64,000 nt of DNA from Selaginella moellendorffii (GCF_000143415.4 NW_003314411.1:62452-126451), one strand, 5' to 3'; shown: positions 11,926 through 21,953, counted from the first letter of the stretch. Program-made: numbers and translations. The notes: generated from the sequence alone by a model not told the origin.

Positions 11926-12258
11926 CTACCCAAATCCATTCAGTGCAACGTATGATTTCGTGCTTGTTCCATAGAGGAATCCTTTGGTGAAGAAGTTGAT
12001 GTAGGGATAAGTGGCAAATGGGCTTGGCAGTGCTTTTTGATCCGCCATCACCACGGAAAAGAGACGAACGCTACCATTTCCACGAAATCCTTCAATGTCA
12101 ACCGTGGGAGCCAAGTCAGTGTCACTAACAGGGATGAAATTGCCATTGACTGTGGTGGAACCGTAGTGCACGAGATGAGCACGAAACCGAAGGCCCAGTG
12201 TAACTTGAGCCAGCAAGCAGCAGCAGAGAACAAAAGAAAAGACAATGGACGTTGCCAT
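11926..12258 (-). CDS. Small secreted protein, possibly PEBP-related, 3' end uncertain
   Basis: An ATG-started frame on the complement gives 110 residues with a clear signal peptide (MATSIVFSFVLCCCLLAQVT, cleavage probably after TLG). The mature part contains PTVDIEG followed by LFSVVMADQKALPSP, which loosely resembles the VMxDxDAPSP segment of phosphatidylethanolamine-binding proteins; that family call is weak. The frame stops at NGFG, but a GT lies at that point and open sequence in a shifted frame continues to about 11,650 (including GRSHIRLFRM), so the gene may have a further exon or carry a frameshift. It is convergent with the LSMT-type gene and divergent from the CGI121 gene (about 310 bp between the two start codons). 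Confidence 0.45.
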   Translation of the reverse strand: MATSIVFSFVLCCCLLAQVTLGLRFRAHLVHYGSTTVNGNFIPVSDTDLAPTVDIEGFRGNGSVRLFSVVMADQKALPSPFATYPYINFFTKGFLYGTSTKSYVALNGFG

Positions 12259-12555
12259 TAGAAAATGTATGGATTGATTTGATATTTTCTTTGGTGCATT
12301 CTTCTTGGGGTTTTATACAAGGCCAGATGGCTAAAATCGTGCCATGCCTTCATCCAAAATATAGCTTTCTAGAATAACTGGAATTATGTGGCAGAAAAAT
12401 GGATAAGTTCTAAAAAGAACTCAACCAGAAAAAAAGGAGGAAAATTTGCTGGAAATAAAGAACTTAAAACAAACAGGAACTTTGGAGATAACTTGCATTT
12501 CGAAAGTACGTGAAGGATTATATATGTGGAAGCTTAGTGTATGAAATTTACGAGA

Positions 12556-12564
12556 TTTAGGGTT
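12556..12564. promoter_or_regulatory. Telo-box just upstream of the CGI121 start codon
   Basis: tttagggtt (complement aaccctaaa) lies 8 bp before the ATG. Telo-boxes near starts are common in plant housekeeping genes of the translation and tRNA machinery, which fits a KEOPS subunit. Confidence 0.5.
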
Positions 12565-12571
12565 CATCGCA

Positions 12572-13387
12572 ATGGAGGTGCCGCTAGGCGGCGGTCGGGC
12601 GCTGCGCTTCTTTCTCTTCGATGGCGTGAGCAACAGCGGGTAAGGCGCTCTGGCTAGATTCGCTCTTTATTTCCATTGGAATCTTTCCAGTGAGCTGCTG
12701 GCTTCGCTTCAAGCCGGGACACTCTCTCCCGAGGTTGCGCTCTTCAATGCATCGCTGGTATTATTTCTCTCTGTTTTCCAAGAGAACTTCCATTGCGTTT
12801 TCGCTGCTCTTGTAGGTGCCGGATTTGTTTCCAGTGCTTGCGTCGGCACACCGGACGCTCTTGTCGCAGTCGCGAGGTAATCTCGTCACGCGAACTCTAC
12901 ACTCGGAGCTCGTTTACAACTTTTCTGGATCGAAACACGTAAGTTCTGGTGTTCTTTCAAGAGTTTCTTAGTTTATAGTTCTTCTCCTTTTCTTTCTTCT
13001 TTGTTTCTAGATCACGGAATCACTGCGAAGGTGTGGAATTTCAAGCGGTACCAGCTACGTTCTAGTTGTTCAGTTCGACTGTCCTGCTGAAAAGGTGACT
13101 CTCTCTCTCTCTCTCTCTCTCTTTTATGATTTATACAACGATCGTTATCTCACGCAGGAGAATGAAGTGAGGAAGCTCATCCAAGGACGAGAAATAAGCT
13201 TGGAGGAACTGGCAAAGCGAGCAGACACGGCTCTCATCCAAAAGGTAGAAACAGCTCTAGCATTTTCCTTTCTGACTTGTTCTTTGTTATATGCATGCAG
13301 CATTTCAAGGTTCCACCGCTGGAGTTGGAAATCTCCTCCTTGACCGACGCCGTGACATCCCGCATTGCAGCTCGGGATGCACTCTAA
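12572..13387 (+). CDS. KEOPS/EKC complex subunit CGI121 (TPRKB homologue)
   Basis: Six exons (12572-12639, 12691-12757, 12816-12938, 13011-13094, 13158-13244, 13301-13387) make 171 residues, matching the usual 170-180 of CGI121/TPRKB. Recognisable family features are an N-terminal RALRFFLFDGVSNSGEL, NASLVPDLFPVLASAHR, the conserved middle LVTRTLHSELVYNFSGSKHI, ESLRRCGISSGTSYVLVVQF and a C-terminal helix ending SRIAARDAL. The KEOPS complex makes the universal t6A modification at position 37 of ANN-decoding tRNAs; CGI121 binds the kinase subunit Bud32 and helps recruit tRNA. Introns are 51-72 bp; intron 4 carries a (CT)n run at 13,099-13,122. Exon phases are all consistent, so the model is firm. 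Confidence 0.9.
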
Positions 13388-13636
13388 TCTAGGTGTAAGA
13401 TTTTCCTAAGTAAAGGAAGCATTTTGCGTGTTTGGTCCGCTGATGAAATGGTTTTAAGCTCGTGATCCTGGCCAGTTCTTTGCAGCAATTTTCCACAGGT
13501 ACAATCTGACACAAAGCACCAGGTTTGCCTGAAAATTCTTTCCAGATGCGTTAACAAAGCAACAGGTTATAGAAGGTTTTTCATCCAAGGTAAGCAAGCA
13601 TTCCCTCACTCTCCTAGCTAGTTATGCCTTTTCGAG

Positions 13637-13760
13637 ATAACAGCATCCAAATTCCGACATGTTTGACATGGTTGAACTAGAAAATAGAAAGTTACGTCAT
13701 AAGCATTTTGATCAAGTCGGTTTTCTATTTTCTTTTTTATTTTGCGTATCTCATATTTTT
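13637..13760 (+). pseudogene. Decayed copy of the last exon of the LSMT-type gene
   Basis: The segment from about 13,645 (catccaaattccgacatg, then tttgacatggttgaactag) matches the last exon of the upstream gene (11,333 onward) with a 9-11 bp deletion. It then matches the 3' UTR (gttacgtcat versus gctacgtcatttt at about 11,465). The internal exon piece between these blocks is missing. No start or splice context remains. Confidence 0.6.
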
Positions 13761-13983
13761 TATCCCAGGAAGTCAGAAGTTTGGGAGAAGTTTCCAAAAC
13801 AGGCGCCCCCTAAATCCGTGCAACTGTACAAAATCTCTCGTGCACGCTCGACCGAAGATCCCGAAAGAGTTGAAACGAGTTGACGTATAAAGCGCAGTGC
13901 TCGAAAGCTCGTCGCTCTTCTCCCGCGGAGCAGCAAAAGATAAGCGCAGAAAAACTCTTTTTTCTTCTTGTTCCATCGTCTCA

Positions 13984-14746
13984 ATGGGTGTTGCGAGCCA
14001 AAGCAGTGTCGCAAATGAAGCCGGGGCAGCTCCAGAGGCTTCGATCCAGCAAACTCTGCGAGGCTTTTCGAGCCCCACCAGCTTGCTGCTCCGTATCGCA
14101 ACTGCAGTCCTGTGCACTCTAACTCTTGCGTTTCTCGTCACTTCCAAGGAGAGGAAGGAGATCGCCTCTATTGATATCGTTGCCATATGGTCCAACTCGA
14201 AAGCTTTGATGTAAGTTGGCTTTCTCTTGTTTCTTCATTTTCGAAGTAAATGGTGGTTGTTTTTTCACAGATTTCTAGCAGTCGTGAGTGGAATTTGTCT
14301 CGGCTATTCGCTTCTACACGCAGCAGTGTTCCTCGTCATGCTGTCTGGAAATCGAAATCCTCTGGCACGGAAGAAAGCTCTCGATTGGATGGTGTTCTTA
14401 GCTGACCAGGTACTCTAGCTTAAGAGTTTATCTTCTAAAGTTCTTAGATCTTTTGGAAGTTTTTCTTGAAGATCTTTTGTTGGTTCTCTATTAGAGTTTC
14501 TAACGCTGGTTTTGTTTAATGTTTTGGCAGCTCTTGGCTTATGCCATGCTCTCGGCCGCCGCGGCATCGGCAGAGGTGGCTTATCTTGCAAAGAATGGAC
14601 AAGTGAGCTCGGGATGGTTTGCAGTTTGCAATGCTTTCAGTGGATTTTGCAACAAAGTTGGAGTAGCACTCGTGCTCTCCTTCTTTTCTGTGATTCCCCT
14701 AGCTATCAACGCATTCATCTCGGCCTATCACCTAAGACCAAGTTAG
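13984..14746 (+). CDS. CASP-like membrane protein (UPF0497), copy 1
   Basis: Three exons (13984-14210, 14271-14409, 14531-14746) encode 193 residues with four hydrophobic segments: about 43-61 ([19 protein letters not shown]), 76-96 ([20 protein letters not shown]), 120-139 around the [19 protein letters not shown] segment, and 165-187. The DQLLAYxxxSAxxxA stretch and the Arg in TM1 are hallmarks of the plant CASP-like family, four-TM scaffolds that organise plasma-membrane and cell-wall domains such as the Casparian strip. Start: first ATG (MGVASQSS), preceded by a purine-rich leader. A second CASP-like gene lies tail-to-tail about 210 bp downstream. Confidence 0.9.
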
Positions 14747-14954
14747 AAGACAAAAAGCCTTCCCACACACCAAGAACAGGATGATAGAATGGAACACTGT
14801 ATCTTCTTTCATTTCTTTAGCTAGTTCGTCAAAGGGACAAGAGAAAAGAAAGAGAGAAAAAATCTACACTGCTGCTGCTTCCATAGTCTGCTGTAAACTG
14901 TGAAATGCAAACAAAGGATTTAGCAGAAGCTTCCAAAGGGATGTTGTTCTTACT

Positions 14955-15735
14955 TTACTTGAAGCCTTTGCTCCTCCTGAAGAGATAGTAGGCCGAGATA
15001 GCAGCCGACACGGCGAAGGCAATGACGGCAATGAAGGAGAGGAACACGGTGGCGGCGAAGTGGTCGCAAAATCTCTTGAAAGGCCCACACACCGCCTTCC
15101 ACTGGACTTTGTCCTCGCCTCTCTTGGCGATGTACGCAGCCTCTGCCGTGGCCGCGGCAGACCCCAGTAGCAAATATGTTAAAACCTGTTCACGAAGAAT
15201 CAGTGCCGCCTGGTCTTGGATAGAAGACAAAGAAGCAAGAAAACAGGCAACAGGAAAAACTGAAAAACTATACAGGAAAGAAGCGAGCAAAACGAAGCTC
15301 ACCTGGTCCAGAAGAAAGGTGAGCCAAGCGAGCACCGTGTTGTTAAGCACCCTCTTGTCTCTTATAAACGATAGCAACGATACGACTGCCTGGAGGAAAG
15401 CATAGCCACAGCAAATGGATGCTAAGACGAGCAGTGAGCTGCAAAGCGAAAAGGCCATAAGCTACAAAGAGAAAACAAAGAACTTACACTGGGGCTTTGG
15501 TGTTGTTGTATTTCGCTTGCAAAACTATCCCAGGAGCGATGACGGTAGTCTGGACGTTGTTCTTGAGCAGCACGATCACAGCAAGGCAGAAGGCAAAGGC
15601 CTTGATCCGGACCAGGAAATCCACCCCTTTGAGCAGCTTCCTGTGTCCAAAGCTCTCGTTGTTCGTCACCACTACACTCCCGGGACTAACTTGGCTCCCG
15701 ATTGGAACATGAGCATCGCCTCCCAGTACTCCCAT
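14955..15735 (-). CDS. CASP-like membrane protein (UPF0497), copy 2
   Basis: Three exons on the complement (15488-15735, 15303-15438, 14955-15185) encode 204 residues. The protein has a longer hydrophilic N-terminus (MGVLGGDAHVPIGSQVSPGS) and four TM segments, including VRIKAFAFCLAVIVLL, SLLVLASICCGYAFLQAVVS, DQVLTYLLLGSAAATAEAAY and FLSFIAVIAFAVSAAISAYY. Exon phases and intron positions match copy 1, so the two genes are paralogues despite facing each other. The C-terminus ends RRSKGFK. The role is as for the family: membrane-domain scaffolding at the cell periphery; tissue and partner are unknown. Confidence 0.9.
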
Positions 15736-15870
15736 CCTTGAAGAACTAGACGAAAGCTGGCGTCGCGCACCAGGCCCTTTCTATGAACGCTTTGAAAATG
15801 TAGACTGCTACTGGTAACCACCAGAGGGAAGTAGCGACGGCCCCGCAGAAATATAGCTACTCAAACGGCC

Positions 15871-17726
15871 TTAAACGCCAGTAAAATCCGGATTTTCAAA
15901 CGGGAGAGTTGATCGCGCAACGTGAATTGGGCCGCTGTGCGCTGCCTGTTGATTTCGCTGCAATGAATACCCGGACAGGCGGCGAGCAGTAAATGCTGGC
16001 AAATGTGCTGCTGCGTAAAGTACCACCTCTACTTTATCACCACCTTCCGTTGTTCTAACCTGTGTCATTGAAATCCCTGAACAAAAAGGTAGCCAGTGAT
16101 TAGAAAAAGAAAGCCGTCTTTATCCAAATCCACCAACACTAGCTCACCTTGTTTAGGCTCATAAGCGCGTGTTGCTGCTGCTGCTGCTGCGGGTTAGCAT
16201 CCAAAGCGAGAGTTTGCTCGTTTTGTGGCAAACTTGACCGTCCTGAGATGGACTCTCGGTACAGACTGGTAATCACTGCACGCATCCGTTGGCTGTGACC
16301 CGAACAGTAAACTTTGGTCGCCAACGGTCTTGGAATGTCTGCTAGAGCCAAGGAGGAAGCAACATATATGAGCAGTTTGGAAAACAGACAGAGAAGGACG
16401 GACCTTGCTGTGACTTTCGCGAGTTATTGTCCTTAAAATCTTGAAGCAACGCATCAAAAGGTTTTCTCCGACCAGTAACAGCTCGTTTACTTGAAATTGA
16501 ATGTGATTTACCTATGCAGCAAAGCCAAGGCTTGTCATTCTTCAAGAGCGTCGAAGCACACACACTTACATGTCAATGGTTGCCTGCAAGGAGCTCCAGA
16601 TCGAGGTGACGGTACTCCACACATGATATCCAGGTCATCGACAGTGAACGGCAGATGCCTGAAAGTTAAGACCGAAACAGGATTAAATAAAACTAAGAAC
16701 GAACACAAATAGAAGTCTTACTGCTTTCGCCGTTTTCCGGATGAAGACAAACCTTCGGAATGTGAAACAGCACTTGGGCCCGCTACCAAGCAATCTTCTC
16801 CAGGATTACCGTCGCTCATCTCTACAAAGAACCTCGGCATTAAGTTTCAGCAGCTCAATTATGCAGCTTAGACCTCTTGGATTGTACACCGATAGTTTTC
16901 GTGGCCTCCCAACCTTTGGACCCGTCCCTCCCACTTCAGCTCCTGGATATAAAAAATCACAGATATGGTTTTCTCAGGATGCACAAAACCTCTTACGTTT
17001 TACTGCTTTTAATGTAGAAAAGCTTCCCATTTGCATATCGGACATGGATACCCCCGAGTCGAGCGGAGCTGCATCGTCCATGTCTTCGCCTAGCATTCCG
17101 TTTCCTAAACACCAGCAAGTATGACGTGAAAGAACGCAGCTAAAACTGTTACTTGATCTTGGAATAGTTCTCTTGCCACCATTCTCTACATCTACTCCGC
17201 TGTCCTCCGGCACCAACAATGATCTACAGCGCTCTGCAACAACAGGACACAAGGAGCTGAGAAAAAACCACATGAAATGGTAAACTAACCTGCATGAGCT
17301 GCATACTGGCTAACCTTAACAGGCTATTTGCACGCATTGCACGAAACCTGTATCGCTTCACACTCAGAAAGCCACGCAAGAAAAAACAAGAAAGTTTTTC
17401 TACATACAAGGCACAAGTGACCAAAGACGTGCACGTCTACAAGGAGAAGTATGCATCGGCAAACCAAAAGGATTAGATGGACCTGCTTCTTCCAAAAAAT
17501 TATCAGCCTCACTCATCTCTTTGTAGATAGTAAGCATTGCCACTCTCTCTCGAGCAATCTCTTGTGCTGGAAAAGGCAGAGAAAGCGTATGTTCCTAGCT
17601 AAGATAATTTCTACGCTAGAAAAAACCAAGGAATGAAGAAAACTAGGAGAGAATAGAGCAATGGTAAAGATAATTCGTACCTGGTGAAGGATCCAAATTA
17701 CTTCCACTCTGCAGAAGCCTTCCCAT
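15871..17726 (-). CDS. Unrecognised multi-exon gene, polyQ-containing, probably nuclear
   Basis: Several exons on the complement can be joined in frame. Start exon about 17681-17726 ([15 protein letters not shown]); 17483-17566 ([20 protein letters not shown]); then less certain small exons; a segment with [17 protein letters not shown]; one with [15 protein letters not shown] and [17 protein letters not shown]; one with [18 protein letters not shown]; one with [20 protein letters not shown]; 16139-16350 or so ([13 protein letters not shown], ending in a six-Gln run); and a last exon ending at 15871 ([10 protein letters not shown] then stop). GRPRK resembles an AT-hook core. I do not recognise the family. 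Middle exon borders (about 17,000-17,470) are uncertain because phases do not all close. Length would be roughly 350-420 residues. Confidence 0.5.
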
Positions 17727-17988
17727 GGCTGCCAAATGCCCCCCAGCCGCAAACCCTCTCCCCAAGAGCCTGCAAGAACACCAAATTCCTCAACCTGGAT
17801 CGCGAAAACAACTAGATCACTCACATTTCCCCGTGCATTTCCACTGCTCATTCACAGAGACGACGATCTTGGAGGAATCCGCAACCGCCCCTGCCCTAGA
17901 ACAAAGGACTGGATTCCAACGCAATACCAGCGAGCACCAAACGATAATCCGCGATCTGAGCAGCTTCCATCACCGATCGAGGATCCGA

Positions 17989-18006
17989 GAGAGAGAGAGA
18001 GAGAGC
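17989..18006. repeat. (GA)n microsatellite
   Basis: A pure GA run of about 18 bp upstream of the minus-strand gene, a possible promoter-proximal GAGA tract. Confidence 0.7.
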
Positions 18007-18029
18007 GCCATCGCGAAGAGAGCGCAAAT

Positions 18030-18037
18030 AAAAAAAA
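18030..18037 (-). terminator. Pol III T-run terminator for the tRNA
   Basis: Eight consecutive T on the minus strand, 22 bp beyond the 3' end of the tRNA-Gln gene, the normal signal for RNA polymerase III termination. Confidence 0.7.
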
Positions 18038-18059
18038 GGGGAAGTGATAACAAAGAAAT

Positions 18060-18131
18060 AGGTCCTACCGAGACTTGAACTCGGGCTACTGGATTCAGAG
18101 TCCAGTGTCCTAACCACTAGACCATAGGACC
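18060..18131 (-). tRNA. tRNA-Gln (anticodon CUG)
   Basis: The complement folds as a 72-nt cloverleaf. The acceptor stem GGTCCTA pairs with TAGGACC, followed by discriminator T. The D-arm has TGGTCTAGTGGTTAGGACA, with the A and B-box sequence also serving as the Pol III internal promoter. The anticodon stem is CTGGA/TCCAG with loop CTCTGAA (anticodon CTG), and the T-arm has GAGTTCAAGTCTC. There is no intron. It reads CAG codons. It sits between a protein gene on the same strand and the divergent MRGBP gene. Confidence 0.96.
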
Positions 18132-18221
18132 AATTGCTGTGATGACGAGGCTACTACGGCAAACATAATGAAAATAAAAATACTCATCTTCCTCCATTTT
18201 TTTTCCTCTCTCCGAAGGGGA

Positions 18222-18923
18222 ATGGCCGACGCCAAGCAACACACGGGCTCCGGCGACGATGGTGGCGCTCCGGAGCTCTCCGCGCACACTCCAGCCACGC
18301 CACCGCTACCTTCCTCAGCATCCTCGCCACACAAGGTCAAATCTTCGCGACCCAGCTCGCCAAAATTTCTTTTTTCCTTTGCTCGATCGATTTTGCTCCC
18401 AAGCAATTGGATTCTTTAGTTTGTGTTGATCGATCGATCCATTCCCAGGAGCTACAGCAGCTTCAGTTGGAGCTCAGGCTGCTCGAAGCGCTCGAGATTT
18501 ATCATCCATCCAAGCTCCAAGGTAATAGCGATTAGATCGAGGAGAGAATTCCTCCACCAACTTGAGAGCGCTGTTTTCTCTGTGTGTCTGTCCAGGCATT
18601 CACCGGCACTTCATTCTCTATGGGCTCATGGAATTTCTAGAAAAGAGGTATGAAATCTTCAAACGCTCCACTCTCGATGCTATGATCCAATTTTTTTTCT
18701 CTACTTCTTACCAGATTAAACAGGCATTTTAGTGCCGCAGAGATCCTCCAAACCTTGAATGGATTCTACAACCTGGAATTACTGGTAAAAATCGCATTTT
18801 TTTTCACTTCTATGATCCCTCCCTTTGTTTTAGAAACCCGATGACGAAGAAGTGGAGCTAGCAAGCCACCAGGAAGATTTCTCGTTGCCCTCGTCCGTCA
18901 GAGAAGATCCAAAAGACGGTTGA
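18222..18923 (+). CDS. MRG-binding protein MRGBP/EAF7, NuA4 subunit
   Basis: Five exons (18222-18335, 18449-18521, 18596-18647, 18715-18784, 18834-18923) encode 132 residues in consistent phase. After a low-complexity N-terminus comes the EAF7 core: LELRLLEALEIYHPSKLQGI, HRHFILYGLMEFLEKRLNRH, FSAAEILQTLNGFYNLELL, then an acidic tail (DDEEVELASHQEDF). The sequence pattern of a helix, then P-x-G-x-xRHF, then a helix with ILxxLxxFYNLExL is diagnostic of MRGBP/EAF7, which tethers MRG15-type chromodomain proteins in the NuA4/TIP60 histone acetyltransferase complex. It is shorter than metazoan MRGBP, as is normal in plants. It probably shares a promoter region with the tRNA-Gln gene on the other strand (90 bp apart). 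Confidence 0.85.
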
Positions 18924-19175
18924 CAAGGACACGGATGCGTGACACGTGTTGCGCATCCGCCGAGTAGGGAATTCTCATTAACTCTTGACGCTTTGCCTCA
19001 CATTAGAATCTTTGGCGAGCCCACATTGACAAAAAACAATCATTGAACAACGTTGCCTTGTCCTTTTACTTCATATAAATATCATCATCCATTTCCATAG
19101 CCAAGCAAGTAGCAAGCCATAGAGCTCTAGTCGAGAGAAAGATAGATAGAAGCATTAGTAACGAAAGAAAGAATC

Positions 19176-19547
19176 ATGACTGCCACTTACAAGCACTTGA
19201 TCATCCTCTTTGCTTTTGTGATTTTCACAGAGATGACTTTGGCGGCGATGAAAGGCTGTGGACAATCCTGCACAAAGGACGAAGAATGCAAGGGAAAGTT
19301 AGCCTGCGTTGGGCAAACGTGTGGAGATGACCCCGACATGGAAACGCAAATCTGCGGGCCTAGCCAGTTTCCGAAAGGCTGCTCCAAGCCTTGCAAGGTT
19401 CACGACGACTGCCCAGGCAAGCTCGCTTGCATGGACGGTGCTTGTGGCGACGATCCGGCTATGGAAACTCACATTTGCTCGAAGACTGGTGGTCGCCGTC
19501 CACATCCACCAAAGGCTGCGCCGGCTCCAGAATCCGCCTCCGACTGA
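19176..19547 (+). CDS. Secreted cysteine-rich protein with two six-Cys repeats
   Basis: 123 residues in one exon. The signal peptide is about 1-23 (HLIILFAFVIFTEMTLA). The mature part is a tandem duplication of a roughly 37-residue unit: GCGQSCTKDEECKGKLACVG then TCGDDPDMETQIC, and GCSKPCKVHDDCPGKLACMD then ACGDDPAMETHIC. Each unit has six cysteines with the same spacing (C-x3-C-x5-C-x5-C-x4-C-x9-C), suggesting three disulfides per unit. The tail is Pro/Ala-rich. The pattern is that of small apoplastic knottin-like or defence peptides; I cannot name the family or the function. A TATA-like tatataaat near 19,073 and a short leader fit a highly expressed small gene. Confidence 0.75.
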   Translation: MTATYKHLIILFAFVIFTEMTLAAMKGCGQSCTKDEECKGKLACVGQTCGDDPDMETQICGPSQFPKGCSKPCKVHDDCPGKLACMDGACGDDPAMETHICSKTGGRRPHPPKAAPAPESASD

Positions 19548-19557
19548 AGGAATGGAG

Positions 19558-19669
19558 TGATAATCATTAGTGTGTCCATCCAAAATTAAAAGATGATGGA
19601 AATAAGTCACTAGTGATAATCATTAGTGTGTCCACCAAAAATTAAAAGATGATGAAAATAAGTCACTAG
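19558..19669. repeat. Tandem 56-bp duplication in the 3' region
   Basis: Two copies (19558-19613 and 19614-19669) beginning tgataatcattagtgtgtcc and ending agtcactag differ at only about three positions. They lie just after the stop of the Cys-rich gene, probably within its 3' UTR. Confidence 0.85.
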
Positions 19670-20116
19670 TAGACCATGTAAGTTCAATACCTCATAAAAA
19701 AGATGCAAGATGCAACGATCTTTTTTTTCTTGTCCCGAAGTTCATATGGTCCCGCGAGTCGTGGTTTCTTCATGCAGTCTGCCAAAAAGGCCACTGAATC
19801 TCATCTCGAGAAGAAAGGAAGAAAAACTGGACATTGATCTCGCGTACCTCATTGATCCTGATCTTCGCGTTAGATCTTCTCTTTCCAGTGTGAGTGTGTC
19901 CCTGCAAAACAGTAGCTCGAGCTAGGAAAGAACTGTGGATGAAAATGTCAGCCGTTTGCAACACGAGCAGCAAAAGATGATCAACCTTCTTAAAAACAGA
20001 GTCCATCTGAATCAACCCTGATGCATAGACGGCGATTGTTTAAAAACTGCTTCCAAACCTGTTTCGTCGGGTTTGTGCACATCCTTCTTCTTGTTTTTAC
20101 GAGCATCTAAAACGTA
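19670..20116. other. Intergenic, nothing recognised
   Basis: Region between the Cys-rich gene and the 3' end of the minus-strand TPR gene. Short frames on both strands show no domain. Confidence 0.4.
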
Positions 20117-21924
20117 TCAACTTATGCCCGCGGAGTGAGCCACCGTCGCAGCGTTTTCCTGGATTAGCTGCAGTTTCTGCAGCGTATCTCTGTGCTTCTC
20201 TACCACCTCCGGCTGTGCTTTCTGTTCTTCGAGATGCTTCACCACCTCAGTCTGGCATTTTATCGCCTTGTCCCACCTGATAATAAGCAAAGAGCAAGTT
20301 TCAAGCTAGAGAAAGACAAAAATAAGACAAAGTTTTACCTGTTGAGCGAGGAGTACGCAGTGACCATGTTAATGGTTGCGGCCACTGTGTTTGGATGGCC
20401 AGTGCCGAAATGCTTCACGGAAATCACCTTCGCTCGCTCAAACTGCCCCGAAGCCAATACCAAGTTCTTAAGACCCAAGTTGGCAACCCCCATTGTGTTC
20501 AGCATGTCGCCGAGATCAGGATGATCTATGCCAACTTTGTCTTCAATCAGCTTCACACCGCGCCCAAGAATCGACACGGCAGTCTCACTCTTCTCCATGA
20601 CCAAGTAGATGTGTCCAACCCGGGCATACGTTTCTGCCAAAGAAGTTACTGCTTCTGGGAAGTTCACGTAAATCCTTTGAGCTTCCTCAAAGTGATCGAT
20701 GGCACTGTCATAGTCCTTCACCGCCTCAAAAAACGTTGCGAGTTCAGCAAACGTCTCAGCATCTTTCAGAGTGACGCCCTTGTTCTTTCGCAAGATCATA
20801 GATGCCTCTTCGGTGTGTGCAATTGCCTCGTCCGCCTCGTTTTCCAGCACGCAGATTCTCGCGAAGCAGGCGTGAGCAAATCCCTTCAGGCGGCCACGAA
20901 CTTCCTCATCGTCCAGGACTGCATTAAGAACCTCTTTTGCTTCCTCGTACTTCTCCGAGTCCATGTAACACTGCGCAAGCTCCAGCTCAATCCACCTCGC
21001 ATCCTCGTTCCTCCCATGCTTCAGGGCAAGCTCTTTCACCACCTTGAGCTCCTCGATAGACTTTGGAAGCTGCTTCAAGCCTCTGTACACGACTCCGAGC
21101 AGCCTTCGAGACCTGGCCTCATCGAAAGTTCCGTCTTCAGCAGAATCCAGCGCTTTCCTGCACTGCTCGGCAGCCTCTGGATATCGACCGAGCTCTACCA
21201 GGGCCTCGGCAGTGTGGATGTAGTCGTCCACAAATGCCCGCTTATCATCGCAAAGCTTCTCCTTCTTCGCGATGCTTGAGAGAAACAGCGGCAGAGCCTC
21301 CTGGAACTTCCGAGTAGCAACCAGAACTTCGGCCACCCGAATCTCCGTCTCTGCCCGTATAAGTTCAGTAGTCTCGTCCTCGTCCTTGTCAAGGAGCTCC
21401 AGCACCAGCTTGAGCTTTTGCATACACTTTGCGTAGTCCTTGTTAAGAAAAAATCCGTCCGCCTCTAGGTGTAAGCATAAAGCATGGAAGACCGAGCCTT
21501 GCGGCACGAGCTTTGCGGCCTTTTCAGCGCAAAGCAAGACCTTGTCCGCAGATCCTTGAATGGTGTAGAGCTTCCCCAAACAAAAGAAGTCCTGGAAGCT
21601 CTTCTCTTCGTCCTTGGCCGAGTCCACCATCTCCAGGCACTCGTTCAAATCCACGAACCTGATCTTCGACAAAGTTTCACCTTTACGGACATTGAGGATC
21701 TTCCTCTTTGCAAGTGTCTCGACATCTGTTTCCGGGCATTCCAGGAGATTTTTCATCCATTTCCACAATCGAGAGCTTCCAATGTTCTTGCTCGATCCAG
21801 TCCCTGGTGACGATTCCGGCTCCGATGGGGAAGATTGAGCGCTGGAAAATCCTCTCCCGCGCGCTATGGCTCGCATCATACCTCCCGATCGCCCGCGCCC
21901 CAGCGCCCGCGCCAATGCAGCCAT
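20117..21924 (-). CDS. TPR protein with possible mitochondrial presequence (KLC/NPHP3-like repeats)
   Basis: Two exons on the complement (20339-21924 and 20117-20276, 62-bp intron) encode 581 residues. The N-terminus (MAALARALGRGRSGGMMRAI) is basic, Ala/Arg-rich and free of acidic residues, like a mitochondrial presequence. From about residue 90 there are successive TPRs, including SFQDFFCLGKLYTIQGSADK, EALVELGRYPEAAEQCRKAL, LGVVYRGLKQLPKSIEELK, ELAQCYMDSEKYEEAKEVLN, ELATFFEAVKDYDSAIDHFE and TYARVGHIYLVMEKSETAVS, then a kinesin-light-chain-type 42-residue repeat ending HPDLGDMLNTMGVANLG. Exon 2 (WDKAIKCQTEVVKHLEEQKA) ends in a helical tail. TPR arrays mediate protein-protein contacts; the partner is unknown. 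It starts about 365 bp from the divergent coiled-coil gene. A decayed copy of its 3' part is at about 39.1 kb. Confidence 0.88.
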
Positions 21925-21933
21925 GGCGATGAT

Positions 21934-21953
21934 AAACCCTAGCCCTAAACCCC
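21934..21953. promoter_or_regulatory. Double telo-box upstream of the TPR start
   Basis: aaaccctagccctaaacccc lies 10-29 bp upstream of the minus-strand ATG, two overlapping telo-box-type elements. Confidence 0.5.

Noticed and set aside
20395-21279. Long plus-strand frame of 294 codons
   Set aside because: It is the reverse complement of the TPR exon, which has clear repeats on the minus strand.
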